Assembly (NCBI GenBank): GCA_008363075.1
Contig: RHKK01000008.1
Span: 1-51,892 of the forward strand
Direction: 5' to 3'
Origin: Candidatus Uhrbacteria bacterium
GTDB taxonomy: Bacteria > Patescibacteriota > Patescibacteriia > 2-12-FULL-60-25
Length of the DNA: 51,892 nt
The translations under genes were made by a program, and so were the position numbers. The notes beneath the pieces were generated by a model. The model worked only from the letters and a program-made list of their open reading frames with translations. It had not been told where the DNA came from and searched no databases. Shown piece after piece: positions 24,544 through 33,395 of the stretch. Position 1 is the stretch's first letter; every line of letters starts with the position of its first letter.

Positions 24544-24902
24544 TGTCGTTGCGAGCGAAGCGAAGCAATCTCATTCGATGGAATCGGATAGATCCCGCCA
24601 CTTCGGATTGATAGAATCGATTAATTTGATTTTCTTTTGTCGCGATCCCGCCTTGATCTGCTTCTCCCGCTCGATGGCATGAAAAATGTGCGGAAACTTC
24701 TCATCATACACAAGCTTCCAAATTTGATAACGCTTGACGAACTCACTGCCCTTTCCGGCGCGATGCTGTTCCATTCTCTGAATTAAATTCCAAGTAACGC
24801 CGGTATACAGCACCGTGTTGTATGTATTTGTCAGGATGTATACGTAACCCGCTCTCATAAGCATGATGGGATTGCTTCGTCGCTGCGCTCCTCGCAACGA
24901 CA
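24544..24902. mobile_element. REP-like element containing a GIY-YIG gene (copies 4 and 5 as its two arms)
   Basis: The left short arm (24544-24572) and the inverted right long arm (24868-24902) are the same two arm types found in complete elements 3 and 6. Here the 14-nt loop is replaced by a GIY-YIG reading frame that starts just inside the right arm and whose stop codon is formed at the edge of the left arm. I read this as a 359-bp REP-like unit carrying its own nuclease gene. Activity is inference. Confidence 0.65.
24571..24864 (-). CDS. GIY-YIG (URI-type) nuclease family protein
   Basis: A 97-residue single-domain GIY-YIG protein. It has GYVYILTNTYNTVLYTGVTW (the GIY...YIG element reads YVYI...YTG), RMEQHRAGKG with the conserved His region, ...EFVKRYQIWKLVYDEKF, and AIEREKQIKAGSRQKKIKLI with the metal-binding Glu. 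Two starts are possible, ATG 24864 or 24858; the latter gives MRAGYVYI. Reading further upstream would translate the repeat arm itself. The TGA stop overlaps the other repeat arm. Family members nick or cut DNA, so this one may act on the surrounding repeats (inference). Confidence 0.85.
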   Translation of the reverse strand: MLMRAGYVYILTNTYNTVLYTGVTWNLIQRMEQHRAGKGSEFVKRYQIWKLVYDEKFPHIFHAIEREKQIKAGSRQKKIKLIDSINPKWRDLSDSIE

Positions 24903-24916
24903 AACAATATTACCCG

Positions 24917-24994
24917 TGTCGTTGCGAGCGGAGCGAAGCAATCTCAAAACCCGTCTAATGGGATTGCTTCGTCGCTGCGCTCCTCGCAACGACA
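24917..24994. repeat. REP-like inverted-repeat element, copy 6
   Basis: A complete short-arm / loop / long-arm element nearly identical to copy 3 including its loop, 14 bp to the right of the GIY-YIG unit and 39 bp from the murB stop codon. Confidence 0.9.
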
Positions 24995-25033
24995 CACTTA
25001 CTACGTTCCAAAAATCTGATTGTTTGTCAATCT

Positions 25034-26044
25034 CTAAAACCCCACGTATTGTACCTCTTCCTGCAACTCGATCCCCAAATCGTCGCGGATCTTCATTTTC
25101 ACGAGCGAGATCAGCGCAAGAATATCCTGTGCGCGAGCCTTCCCCTTGTTGATGAAAAAATTGCCGTGCTTCGCGCTCACTTCCACATCGCCGACGTTTT
25201 TGCCCATCAGCCCCGCTTGTTCGATAAGCCAGCCGGATGAAATTTGCCTTTTGTCGATCATGCCCTGCGGCACTTCCAATTCGCGTTTCAAAATCTCAAG
25301 CTCCTTCTCGTCCGAAAATTCGAAATTCTTGAAGACGCAACCGGCGCTCGACGATGCGAGCGGCTGTTTTTCTTTGCGCGTCGCCATGATCTCTTCCATG
25401 CGTGTTTTCGATGCGGCCTGATCGATGCATGCTTCAAGTTGCAAGATACAAGAAAAAATGAGATGCGGCTCGTGCTTGAACAGGCTCGTACGATACCCAA
25501 AAAGGCATTGTTCATTCGTGAGCGTCACGCGCTGTTTGTCGCGCAAGCGGAATGCGTCCACCGTCTCGACGACGTCTTTCATCTCGCCGCCATAGCAACC
25601 CGCGTCGCCGTACAGCGCCCCGCCGATCGTGCCCGGCACACCGATCGCCCATTCGAATCCCTTGAGTCCGGCTTCCACGGTCTTGCGCGCCACGAGCGCG
25701 GTGATCGCGCCGGCTTCTGCCATGATTCGTGATTCATACCTGCCCGCCGAATTGGCGGGATTCATGATTCGTATTTCCCTATTCGCGGCCTGGATCATCA
25801 CGCCTTCAAACCCGTCGTCGGAGACGAGCAGGTTCGATCCCCCGCCGTACACGTACCACGGGATGGAGAGATTTATCGCCGCTTGCACGGCCTGCGCGAT
25901 CGCGTCCGAAGACGGCGCAACGACATACAGCCGCGCCGGACCGCCGACGCGGAAGCTCGTATGTTTCGCCATCGGTTCGTTCTCCGTCGCCGACGGAACG
26001 GCGGCCTTATATGCGGCGATTTGTTCTTGAGTCAATACATTCAT
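25034..26044 (-). CDS. murB: UDP-N-acetylenolpyruvoylglucosamine reductase (MurB)
   Basis: A 336-residue FAD enzyme that reduces UDP-GlcNAc-enolpyruvate to UDP-MurNAc. Seen: HTSFRVGGPARLYV, YVYGGGSNLLVSDDGFEGV, AIGVPGTIGGALYGDAGCYG, and SSSAGCVFKN with the catalytic Ser region. The C-terminal ISSGWLIEQAG and the KHGNFFIN stretch are also present. Between FAD-domain strands it carries 14 extra residues (NPANSAGRYESRIM area, ~94-107) encoded by an in-frame 42-bp repeat insertion. ATG 26044 gives a normal N-terminus. It lies 29 bp below murC. Confidence 0.95.
   Translation of the reverse strand: MNVLTQEQIAAYKAAVPSATENEPMAKHTSFRVGGPARLYVVAPSSDAIAQAVQAAINLSIPWYVYGGGSNLLVSDDGFEGVMIQAANREIRIMNPANSAGRYESRIMAEAGAITALVARKTVEAGLKGFEWAIGVPGTIGGALYGDAGCYGGEMKDVVETVDAFRLRDKQRVTLTNEQCLFGYRTSLFKHEPHLIFSCILQLEACIDQAASKTRMEEIMATRKEKQPLASSSAGCVFKNFEFSDEKELEILKRELEVPQGMIDKRQISSGWLIEQAGLMGKNVGDVEVSAKHGNFFINKGKARAQDILALISLVKMKIRDDLGIELQEEVQYVGF
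25721..25772. repeat. 42-bp in-frame insertion with 10-bp direct repeats inside murB
   Basis: CATGATTCGT occurs at 25721-25730 and again at 25763-25772. Between them is GATTCAT plus a hairpin CCCGCC-GAATT-GGCGGG (25743-25759). One repeat plus the intervening segment is 42 bp, exactly 14 codons, so murB stays in frame. Confidence 0.75.
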
Positions 26045-26056
26045 ACGGATGCCTGC

Positions 26057-26084
26057 CGTAGGGGCGTAATGCATTACGCCCCTA
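26057..26084. repeat. 28-bp perfect palindrome (GTAGGGGC family) at the murC-murB junction
   Basis: GTAGGGGC - 12-bp core - GCCCCTAC, perfectly palindromic, covering the last codons and TAA stop of murC. The same outer arms with a different core occur at 48496-48523. It may attenuate murB transcription. Confidence 0.8.
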
Positions 26085-27480
26085 CCTTTTTTGCGATCGA
26101 ATAAATGTCCCCCGCGCCCATGACGATAATCACGTCGCCCGGCCGTTTCCAGCGCTTCAGAACGGTCAACGCCTCTTCGGGATCCGGCGCATATTCGACG
26201 CTGCGCTGGACGCCGCGCTCGCCATCATGACGGATGACCGCGTCCTGTAGATCGCGGGACGAGACCTCCAGCCCCTCTTCACGGCCCGCCACATCATAGA
26301 TCTCGCACAGAACGAGCTGTTCGGCCTTGTCGAAGGCGGGTACGAACGCGTCGAACAAATCCTTCGTCCGGCGGCGATGATGCGGCTGGAAGCACACGAC
26401 GAGCCGGCGGCCGGGATAGAACGATCGCGCAGCGTCCAGCGTGACGGAGACGGCCGTCGGATGGTGTGCGTAATCCGAAACAACGATGACGTCATCGCGG
26501 TCCGAAACGATCTCGAAGCGGCGCCAGATCCCGCGATACGTCTCGAGCGTGCGCGCGGCGTCGCCGGCGGGAATCCCGAGCGCGGATACGAGCGTGAGGG
26601 CGGCCGCGGCGTTCAACGCGTTCATGCGCCCGGGAACCGGCAGCTCGACGCGGATCGGACGGAGCGTCGCGTCGCGGTACGCGAACGCGAGCAGGCCGTC
26701 CTTGACAAGCAAGTCCTCGACGCGGCAATCCGCGTGCGACGCGAACCCGAACGTCCGGATGCGAATGCCGCGCGCCTCGAGCTCGCCGCGCTCGCGCCCG
26801 ATGAGCGTGGACACGCGCGGATCGTCCGCGTTGGCGATCACGACGCCGCCGCCCTGCACGCGCGACAACAGTTCGCTGAACGTGGCGAGCAGCGCGTCCA
26901 GATTGGGAAACACGTCGGTATGGTCAAGTTCGATGTTATTGATGACGAGCCCGTACGGCTGGAACTCAAGAAAATGCTTCGCGTACTCATCGCCCTCGAT
27001 CACCACCAGCTCCCCGTCGCCGAACCGCACGTTGCCGAGCGGATAGCCCGGCACGCGGCTCCCGACGATCACGGTCGGATCCTGGTTCGTGCCTTCGAGC
27101 AGGTGGCCGAGCATGGCCGTGGTCGTGCTCTTGCCATGCGTCCCCGTGACAAGAAGGACGCGCGAGGCCGCGTACCATTCGCCGAGGAACTGGAAGTTCG
27201 TCATCTCGCGAATACCGCGACGCACCGCCTCCATGCGTTCGGGATTCGTCGTCGGCACGGCGGATGAGTAGATGAGGAGGTCGCACTCCGGCGGCACGTG
27301 CATCTTGTCATGCCCGATCGCAACGCGGACGCCCATCGCCTCAAGCTCGTCCGTCAGCTCGGATTCCTTGGCGTCCGTCCCGGACACACCGATCCCCGCC
27401 CGCTTGAGGAGCTTGGCGACGGCGGACATGCTGATGCCGCCGATCCCCACCAGATGCGCATGCTTGGGCATCGATTCCAT
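26074..27480 (-). CDS. murC: UDP-N-acetylmuramate--L-alanine ligase (MurC)
   Basis: A 468-residue Mur ligase that adds L-Ala to UDP-MurNAc with ATP. N-domain HLVGIGGISMSAVAKLL; ATP P-loop VTGTHGKSTTTAMLGHLL (~114); IEGDEYAKHFLEF; NIELDHTDVFPN; VSDYAHHPTAVSVT; and CFQPHHRRRTKDLF. All the expected catalytic blocks are present. The final codons and stop lie inside the 28-bp palindrome. Either ATG 27480 or the in-frame ATG three codons on (MPKHAHLVG) could be used; no SD. It forms a cell-wall pair with murB. Confidence 0.96.
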   Translation of the reverse strand: MESMPKHAHLVGIGGISMSAVAKLLKRAGIGVSGTDAKESELTDELEAMGVRVAIGHDKMHVPPECDLLIYSSAVPTTNPERMEAVRRGIREMTNFQFLGEWYAASRVLLVTGTHGKSTTTAMLGHLLEGTNQDPTVIVGSRVPGYPLGNVRFGDGELVVIEGDEYAKHFLEFQPYGLVINNIELDHTDVFPNLDALLATFSELLSRVQGGGVVIANADDPRVSTLIGRERGELEARGIRIRTFGFASHADCRVEDLLVKDGLLAFAYRDATLRPIRVELPVPGRMNALNAAAALTLVSALGIPAGDAARTLETYRGIWRRFEIVSDRDDVIVVSDYAHHPTAVSVTLDAARSFYPGRRLVVCFQPHHRRRTKDLFDAFVPAFDKAEQLVLCEIYDVAGREEGLEVSSRDLQDAVIRHDGERGVQRSVEYAPDPEEALTVLKRWKRPGDVIIVMGAGDIYSIAKKVGA

Positions 27481-27494
27481 GGCTCATAACCTAA

Positions 27495-27528
27495 TAAAAA
27501 ACGGCCCGTTCGTCCACCAACGGGCCGT
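27495..27528 (-). terminator. Terminator of the FG-GAP protein gene
   Basis: A 10-bp stem ACGGCCCGTT / AACGGGCCGT (27501-27528) followed on the minus strand by TTTTTT, between the FG-GAP gene and murC. Confidence 0.85.
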
Positions 27529-27555
27529 GCTCGACAACCGTACGCCGTACGACTC

Positions 27556-29832
27556 CTACAACAATCCCCCGCGGGATTCGACAAACGCTCGTACCGCGTC
27601 TTGTTCCAGTACGTCCTTTTCAGCAGAGCCGATCTCGCCGTCATCCACCAGGGCCTGTAAATAGTCACCCACCGCCGCTTCATACTCCGATTGGCTGAGA
27701 GTCGGGTCGTCGTAACTGTAAGGAATCTCAACCATGGTACGCGTGGAACCGGCTTCTACGTTGAAATGCCGATTTTTGACGTTTCCCGGCCACAACACTT
27801 CGACCGTCCCGCGCGTGGCGCTTCCGAGTCCGCACAGAATAACGGTACTGTCTTGAGAGAGAAAGCTGGCACCGCCCATCACGGGATACATCGCCGTTTT
27901 TCCGCCTTCCGGAGTACAGAGAACGATCGCGCCGATACCGTCGCGGTTCACCTTGCCTCGTCTTCCATGCGCGCTTCCCTTGCCATTCGCGCCTCTGACC
28001 TTCACCTTCAACCAATGATTGTCGTTGCCGGAATTCATCTCCACGGAGAGCGTTCCTTCAAGCAGCCCGGGATCCTCCGGATACACCGGCGCAAGACGTA
28101 GATCGTGCGGATCCTGGACATACGGATTGATCGGAACCATGCGTAGAAATTGACGCGCAAATACATCAAGCACGGCTCCGGCCGGCTCAATGGGGAATGG
28201 CGCCACGGGATAAGGCGGCGATGGAACGACAATGCTTGCAGCTGCAATCACGTCAACGAATCCATTGTTATCAAGATCGCCCGAGGCGAGTCCATACACA
28301 TTCCGCATCCGATTCGCGGAACCGGCAAACGCGAGCGTTTCGATCTCAAAGCTCCCCGTGCCATCGACATTCCTTAAGTAGAAATTGTTGGGATTGGATA
28401 AATCCACGAAAGAAAGCAGATCAAGGCCGCCTCGATACACGATGTCAGTGTATCCATCATGATCGATATCCACACATGACGCGCCCCATCCGAACGCAGA
28501 TCGGATCAAGCTGCCGACGCCCGGGTCGGCAAAAGTACCGTCGGCCTGTCCGAAAAATACGCGTGAATCGCGATTACCGGCTTTCCCTGCCATCTCCGGT
28601 CCAAAACCGGAAGCCGTATAAGCACCGAAATTCGTTCCAAAAATATCCAGCCGTCCGTTGCTGTCGAAGTCCGCAAAGCAGCCGCCCATCCACGCTCCGT
28701 ACGCCGCCGTACCGGCTTCTGCCGTAATGTCCGTAAACTGGGGGACACCTTCCACGACGCCTCGGTTTTCCAAGATATGGATCAACCCTTGATCCGCGCC
28801 GTTCTGATCCGCAGCAGGCAGCCCTCCTTGATCGTCCCAAAGGACGATATCGATATCGCCGTCAAGATCGATATCAACGGAAGCGATTCCCCATGTGATA
28901 GTGGCCGGTTCATCAGCCAACACCGATGTAAACTCGTCGCCAAGCAGGTTCTCCCAGGCAAATGTCTGACCGGATTGCAACGGACCGTTCCGGTCGGAAA
29001 AACCGCGGAGAGCCGTCATTCCTGACTCGGTCGACATGTCGGAAAAGACGCCGTTTCCCATGTTGAGGTAAAGAAGGTTCGGTTGAACCGCGTCATGGAA
29101 GGCGTGAAAAATCGGCAAGCCAAAGCTGTGATGATCGAACGCCCGGGCAATCGCAACGTCGATCAGACCGTCCGCGTTAAAGTCGCCGAAAGATGCCGAT
29201 GTGTGCGCGGACGGTTCCCCGTCCGCGTCCCGTCCGCCTGCAATTTGTGAGCCGGCGCGATACGTCCAGTCCTCAAATCCGAGCCATGCGCCGGCATGAC
29301 TCCCTCGATTGCGCAGGAGACGATTCGCGTCCCGATCTCCCAAGACAAGCAGGTCGCGCCATCCATCGTTGTCAATATCGGCCACCGCCACGCCTGAACT
29401 CTCCTGTTCGGTCAGCGCGGCACCGGCAGCCGTCGCGACCTCGAAAAACTCGACGGATCCGGTCACGGGCAAGCGGTTCAGATACAGGCTGTTCGCTCTC
29501 CCGCGACCGTTGGTCACATAAAGATCTTCCGCTCCGTCATTATTGAAATCGGCCACCGCCACGCCGGCGAGACCCGTAAGGGTCGGCGCATTAAATAGTT
29601 CTTCGAGACTGATGGTTCGAGAACGAATACTTTTGCTTAACGCTTCCCCACGCGCCTCCTGACGACGATATGCGATGCCCGCTCCATCGCCGGCGGCGAT
29701 ATCCTGAAAGAATACTTGTTGGGTATTTATTAATAATGGCAGCGTCTGCGCGTCGGTTCTTGCGACATCCAAGGAAAGCGAGACCAATAAACATAAGACA
29801 AGGACCGTTTTGACAGAGAACTGATTTTTCAT
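27556..29832 (-). CDS. Secreted FG-GAP/VCBS repeat protein with ASPIC/UnbV C-terminal domain
   Basis: A 758-residue secreted protein. A signal peptide (MKNQFSVKTVLVLCLLVSLS) is followed by at least seven Ca-binding FG-GAP/VCBS blades, for example VADFNNDGAEDLYVTN, VADIDNDGWRDLLVLG, FGDFNADGLIDVAIA, VDIDLDGDIDIVLWDD, FADFDSNGRLDIFG and VDIDHDGYTDIVYRG. The C-terminus has an ASPIC/UnbV-type region (NHWLKVKVRGANGKG ... GTVEVLWPGNVKNRHF). It is probably a beta-propeller for surface binding. TATTAT lies 7 nt before ATG 29832. Its wording of codons looks less GC-biased than its neighbours, so transfer is possible. Confidence 0.85.
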   Translation of the reverse strand: MKNQFSVKTVLVLCLLVSLSLDVARTDAQTLPLLINTQQVFFQDIAAGDGAGIAYRRQEARGEALSKSIRSRTISLEELFNAPTLTGLAGVAVADFNNDGAEDLYVTNGRGRANSLYLNRLPVTGSVEFFEVATAAGAALTEQESSGVAVADIDNDGWRDLLVLGDRDANRLLRNRGSHAGAWLGFEDWTYRAGSQIAGGRDADGEPSAHTSASFGDFNADGLIDVAIARAFDHHSFGLPIFHAFHDAVQPNLLYLNMGNGVFSDMSTESGMTALRGFSDRNGPLQSGQTFAWENLLGDEFTSVLADEPATITWGIASVDIDLDGDIDIVLWDDQGGLPAADQNGADQGLIHILENRGVVEGVPQFTDITAEAGTAAYGAWMGGCFADFDSNGRLDIFGTNFGAYTASGFGPEMAGKAGNRDSRVFFGQADGTFADPGVGSLIRSAFGWGASCVDIDHDGYTDIVYRGGLDLLSFVDLSNPNNFYLRNVDGTGSFEIETLAFAGSANRMRNVYGLASGDLDNNGFVDVIAAASIVVPSPPYPVAPFPIEPAGAVLDVFARQFLRMVPINPYVQDPHDLRLAPVYPEDPGLLEGTLSVEMNSGNDNHWLKVKVRGANGKGSAHGRRGKVNRDGIGAIVLCTPEGGKTAMYPVMGGASFLSQDSTVILCGLGSATRGTVEVLWPGNVKNRHFNVEAGSTRTMVEIPYSYDDPTLSQSEYEAAVGDYLQALVDDGEIGSAEKDVLEQDAVRAFVESRGGLL

Positions 29833-29914
29833 AGCGTAAATAATATCTGTAGATGAAATGCACTTGTCTTCAGTATAACAAAACTCTACTTTTGAAAAAA
29901 GGAATGACAGATAC

Positions 29915-29939
29915 AAAAAGCGTTCCGGTCAGGGAACGC
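29915..29939 (-). terminator. Terminator with the stop codon in its loop
   Basis: Minus strand GCGTTCC-loop-GGAACGC (29920-29939) followed by TTTTT. The TGA stop of the gene at 29929 lies in the loop. Confidence 0.8.
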
Positions 29940-30402
29940 CAGGCGGAGCTCCGTTGGAAGAACTCCCGTTAGTGCCGCGGTCGGCCGCGTCGGATGATGG
30001 TGGCCGACGGAACCGGACCTCGAACGTCGCATGCGGCCGCTCCGCGACCCAGACGATCGCGCCGTGCGCGTCGAGCAGATGATCGGGCAGCAGGGAAAGC
30101 GCGGCATGGAAGGCGGCGCATCGCCCTCCGCGATCGGTCGCGTCCTCGCGGCGATAACGCTCGAGCAACACGTCCTTGAAGTCGCGCCACTCGGCGCCGT
30201 CGGTCTTGGCGCGTTCGATGCGCGCGACCAGCGGCCGGTCCACGCCGATGTACCGAAGATTCCAGTACACGTGCGCGAGATGGCGGATCAGCCACGCGGC
30301 CGGCACCTGCTGCGTCGCGACCATGGGCAGCAGGTCGTCCAGCGCAGCCTCCACGGCCTCCCGGCGCCGGGAGGCCGGAACAAATTCCTTCGAATCGTCC
30401 AC
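29929..30402 (-). CDS. Hypothetical soluble protein
   Basis: A 157-residue, mostly helical protein. The first ~130 residues look folded (AALDDLLPMVATQQVPAAWL, HVYWNLRYIGVDRPLVARIE). The last ~30 are Pro/Ser/Gly-rich and disordered. No family recognised. GTG 30402 is the start because GAGGAGGT (complement 30408-30415) lies 5 nt upstream. It is a single gene between its own promoter and terminator, of the SD-cassette type. Confidence 0.6.
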   Translation of the reverse strand: MDDSKEFVPASRRREAVEAALDDLLPMVATQQVPAAWLIRHLAHVYWNLRYIGVDRPLVARIERAKTDGAEWRDFKDVLLERYRREDATDRGGRCAAFHAALSLLPDHLLDAHGAIVWVAERPHATFEVRFRRPPSSDAADRGTNGSSSNGAPPGVP

Positions 30403-30430
30403 GCAAACCTCCTCTGGGCCGGGGCTTTCG

Positions 30431-30459
30431 ACGCTAGCAGGACACGATGGCGTTGTCCA
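30431..30459 (-). promoter_or_regulatory. Promoter of the hypothetical gene at 29929-30402
   Basis: -35 TGGACA (30454-30459), 17-nt spacer, -10 TAGCGT (30431-30436), minus strand. Confidence 0.5.
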
Positions 30460-30461
30460 GT

Positions 30462-32030
30462 CTACGTTTTCTCCTCATGATACTCCTGCTCCGTATTCAC
30501 CGACCAGATATTCGCCTTGTCCGTGACGCCGCCGATGATGTTGTCGACCGCCGTCATCGCCGTGAGCATGGAATGGTCCTGGTTATTGTAACGATGCATA
30601 CCGTTGCGCCCGAGGAGGAACAAATTATCATAACGATCGATGAACGAACGGATCTTGTCGAACTCGTTGTATGTGCCGAAATACGCGGGATACGTCTTGC
30701 GCTCGCGCAGGACCGTGCCGTCGAGCACGTCCGCCGGGTCGACCAAACCGATCCTCGCAAGTTCGTGTTTTCCGAGCGCGATCATGTCCTCGTCGGACCT
30801 CGTCCAAAGCGCATCGCCCTCATTGCAGAAATATTCCAGTCCCATCCACACGCGACTCTTGTCCTGCACGAGATATTCACTCCAGTTGTTGAAGATCTGG
30901 AGGCGTCCGACAAGCACGTCCGGATCATGGACATAGATCCAGTTGTCGCTGATGCGCCCACCCGTCGCGGCATCGGCAACCGCCAGCTTCTTGATCAGCA
31001 ATCCGACGGTGATGAAATCGCGATATTCCAAACCGTTCGCGACGCGCTTCACGTCCGCCGGAACGGCGCCGCCCAGGCCCGCGATCAATTCACGGATCGG
31101 CATCGTCGAAAAAAACTCGTCGCCCTCGAAACGGACGTCGCCGTCCGGCCCCTTCGCGACGACGGCCGTCACGCGGTTCCCGTCCGTCTCGATACGCGTC
31201 ACGCGCATGCCCATGCGGATCTCTCCCCCGCGCTCGCGAACGATGTCCGCGACGGTTTCCCACATCTGCCCCGGACCTAATTTCGGATAGAAAAATCGCT
31301 CGATAAGCGACGTCTCCGTGTCCTTTTGTCCCACGTCCTCTTTCTTCGCGAAGATCTTCTTGAGCTGATGGCGGACGACTTCGGTGACCGAAAGGCCCTT
31401 GATGCGCTGCGCGCCCCACTCCGCGCTGATCTCGCGGCACGGCTTACCCCAGACTTTTTCCGTGTACGAACGGAAGAATGTTTTATAAAGCTCGTCGCCG
31501 AAACGGTTCAGAAAAAACTCTTCAAGATTGCGCTCCGGTTTGATGGGAATCAGGCGACGATAGAGATACGTGACGCCGATCTTCAGCACGCGGACCGGTC
31601 CGAGCTTGCGCAGGACGTCGAGCGAAAGCGTGATCGGGTACGGGAAAAACGTCTTGTTGAAATATATGCGCGAGAGACGATTGCGCACGAGCATCACTTG
31701 ATCCGTCTGCTCCGGATCGACGGCGGCCGCATCGGATGCGAATTCCCGTGACTGTCCGTGATACGCGAGCCGTATGGTGTCATCATCTGTCTTTTGCAGT
31801 GGGAGGATGGAGAGCCACCAGTTCATCACTCGGTCGGATTTGGAAAAAAAGCGGTGGCCGCCGATGTCGATGCGATTGCCTTTGTACACAACGGTTTTGG
31901 AAATGCCGCCGACATACGTCGGATTCGCTTCCAGCACGATCGGCTTGATGTCCGTGCGCGCAAGCAGCTCGTAGGCGGCGGTGAGTCCCGCCGGACCTGC
32001 GCCGATGATGATGGCGGTCTTTTCGGCCAT
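30462..32030 (-). CDS. FAD-dependent oxidoreductase, UDP-galactopyranose mutase-like
   Basis: A 522-residue flavoprotein. It has the N-terminal dinucleotide-binding motif [36 protein letters not shown], the [14 protein letters not shown] block, and a C-terminal FAD-ribityl motif [20 protein letters not shown]. This layout matches the NAD(P)/FAD amine-oxidase-like proteins often annotated as UDP-galactopyranose mutase-like or protoporphyrinogen oxidase-like in glycan clusters. A role in sugar-nucleotide or isoprenoid chemistry for the envelope is inferred. ATG 32030 fits the Rossmann start. Divergent from glyA. Confidence 0.8.
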   Translation of the reverse strand: MAEKTAIIIGAGPAGLTAAYELLARTDIKPIVLEANPTYVGGISKTVVYKGNRIDIGGHRFFSKSDRVMNWWLSILPLQKTDDDTIRLAYHGQSREFASDAAAVDPEQTDQVMLVRNRLSRIYFNKTFFPYPITLSLDVLRKLGPVRVLKIGVTYLYRRLIPIKPERNLEEFFLNRFGDELYKTFFRSYTEKVWGKPCREISAEWGAQRIKGLSVTEVVRHQLKKIFAKKEDVGQKDTETSLIERFFYPKLGPGQMWETVADIVRERGGEIRMGMRVTRIETDGNRVTAVVAKGPDGDVRFEGDEFFSTMPIRELIAGLGGAVPADVKRVANGLEYRDFITVGLLIKKLAVADAATGGRISDNWIYVHDPDVLVGRLQIFNNWSEYLVQDKSRVWMGLEYFCNEGDALWTRSDEDMIALGKHELARIGLVDPADVLDGTVLRERKTYPAYFGTYNEFDKIRSFIDRYDNLFLLGRNGMHRYNNQDHSMLTAMTAVDNIIGGVTDKANIWSVNTEQEYHEEKT

Positions 32031-32105
32031 ACTCGCTTTGAGGCATCCTGACATGGACCGCCGCGACGGGCAATGCCGCGACTGGCCCGACGCGGGGGCA
32101 TGGTC

Positions 32106-32111
32106 TATAGT
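32106..32111 (+). promoter_or_regulatory. -10 element of glyA, implying a leaderless transcript
   Basis: TATAGT ends 6 nt before the glyA ATG at 32118, with no room for a leader or SD. It is the clearest example of an arrangement seen at about seventeen genes in the window. Confidence 0.6.
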
Positions 32112-32117
32112 TTGCCC

Positions 32118-33395
32118 ATGTTCAACGCCCTGCCCCGCGCCGACGCGGAAATCGCCGGCTTGATCGAGGAGGAAATCCAGCGCCAACGCGACGGCCTGGA
32201 GCTGATCGCCTCGGAAAACTACGTGTCCGAAGCTGTCATCGAAGCGATGGGAACGCCCCTCACAAACAAATACTCCGAGGGATACTTTTCGAAGAGATAT
32301 TACGGCGGCAACGAGTTCGTCGATAAGATCGAGATACTTGCCATTGAGCGCGCGAAGCGGATCTTTGGTGCGGATCACGCGAACGTCCAGCCGCACTCCG
32401 GTTCCCAAGCGAACCAAGCCGCGTATTTTGCCATCGCGAAACCGGGCGACACGTTTTTGGCCATGGACCTCGCGCATGGCGGCCATCTCACGCACGGTTC
32501 TCCCGTGAATTTCTCCGGCGCGATCTACAAGTTCGTCCATTACGGCGTGCGTAAGGATACTGAACGCGTCGATATGGATGATGTGCGCCGTCTCGCGCTC
32601 GAACACAAACCGCGCGTGATTGTCGCGGGGTTCTCCGCGCACCCGCGGCACCTCGACTTTGCGGCGTTCCGTTCCATCGCGGATGAAGTCGGCGCGTATC
32701 TCGTCGTCGACATGGCGCATTTCGCGGGTCTCGTCGCCGCGAAGCTTCATCCGGATCCCGTTCCCCATGCGGATATCGTTACGACCACGACGCATAAGAC
32801 GCTGCGCGGTCCCCGTGGCGCGATCATCCTCTCGAAGAAACTCGACAGACTGGATCCGGCGGGAAAGAAAAACCTCGCACAGAAAATCGACAGCGCCGTG
32901 TTCCCAGGCATCCAAGGTGGCCCGTTGGATCATATCGTCGCGGCAAAAGCGGTCGGGTTCAAGGAAGCGCTTGAGCCTTCATTCGTCGCCTACCAAGCAC
33001 AGGTTCTTGCGAACGCCCAAGTGATGGCGGAAGTCCTCCAAGCCGAAGGGATCCGCCTGATTTCCGGCGGAACGGACAACCACCTCGTGCTTGCGGACGT
33101 GACGTCCGTCGGCATCACCGGCAAAGAAGCGGAACTCTGGCTCGACACGGTGGGCATCTACACGAACAAAAACATGATCCCGTTCGACACGCGCACGCCC
33201 TTCGACCCTTCCGGTATCCGCCTCGGTACGCCGGCGATCACCACGCGCGGGTTCGACGAGGCCGCCACGCGCGAGGTCGCGCTGCTCATCGCGAGACTCC
33301 TCAAATCGAAGAACGCGCAGAGCGTCGCGGCAAACGTCAAACAAAAAGTACGCGCCCTCGCGGACGCGCACCCGTTGTACCCGGCTCAAGGCTGA
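32118..33395 (+). CDS. glyA: Serine hydroxymethyltransferase
   Basis: A 425-residue PLP enzyme converting serine and tetrahydrofolate to glycine and methylene-THF. Motifs: [56 protein letters not shown], and the PLP-lysine block [17 protein letters not shown], followed by [11 protein letters not shown]. The C-terminal [12 protein letters not shown] is intact. Full length. ATG 32118 agrees with the family start and the TATAGT 6 nt upstream. Its end overlaps the convergent SH3-protein gene by 10 nt. Confidence 0.97.
   Translation: MFNALPRADAEIAGLIEEEIQRQRDGLELIASENYVSEAVIEAMGTPLTNKYSEGYFSKRYYGGNEFVDKIEILAIERAKRIFGADHANVQPHSGSQANQAAYFAIAKPGDTFLAMDLAHGGHLTHGSPVNFSGAIYKFVHYGVRKDTERVDMDDVRRLALEHKPRVIVAGFSAHPRHLDFAAFRSIADEVGAYLVVDMAHFAGLVAAKLHPDPVPHADIVTTTTHKTLRGPRGAIILSKKLDRLDPAGKKNLAQKIDSAVFPGIQGGPLDHIVAAKAVGFKEALEPSFVAYQAQVLANAQVMAEVLQAEGIRLISGGTDNHLVLADVTSVGITGKEAELWLDTVGIYTNKNMIPFDTRTPFDPSGIRLGTPAITTRGFDEAATREVALLIARLLKSKNAQSVAANVKQKVRALADAHPLYPAQG

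Noticed and set aside
24434-24994. CRISPR array
   Set aside because: Repeats are few, arranged as inverted pairs with fixed loops rather than direct repeats with unique spacers, and no cas gene is near.
32031-32933. N-terminal extension of the UGM-like flavoprotein to about 820 residues
   Set aside because: It overlaps glyA in antisense. The Rossmann motif begins right after ATG 32030.
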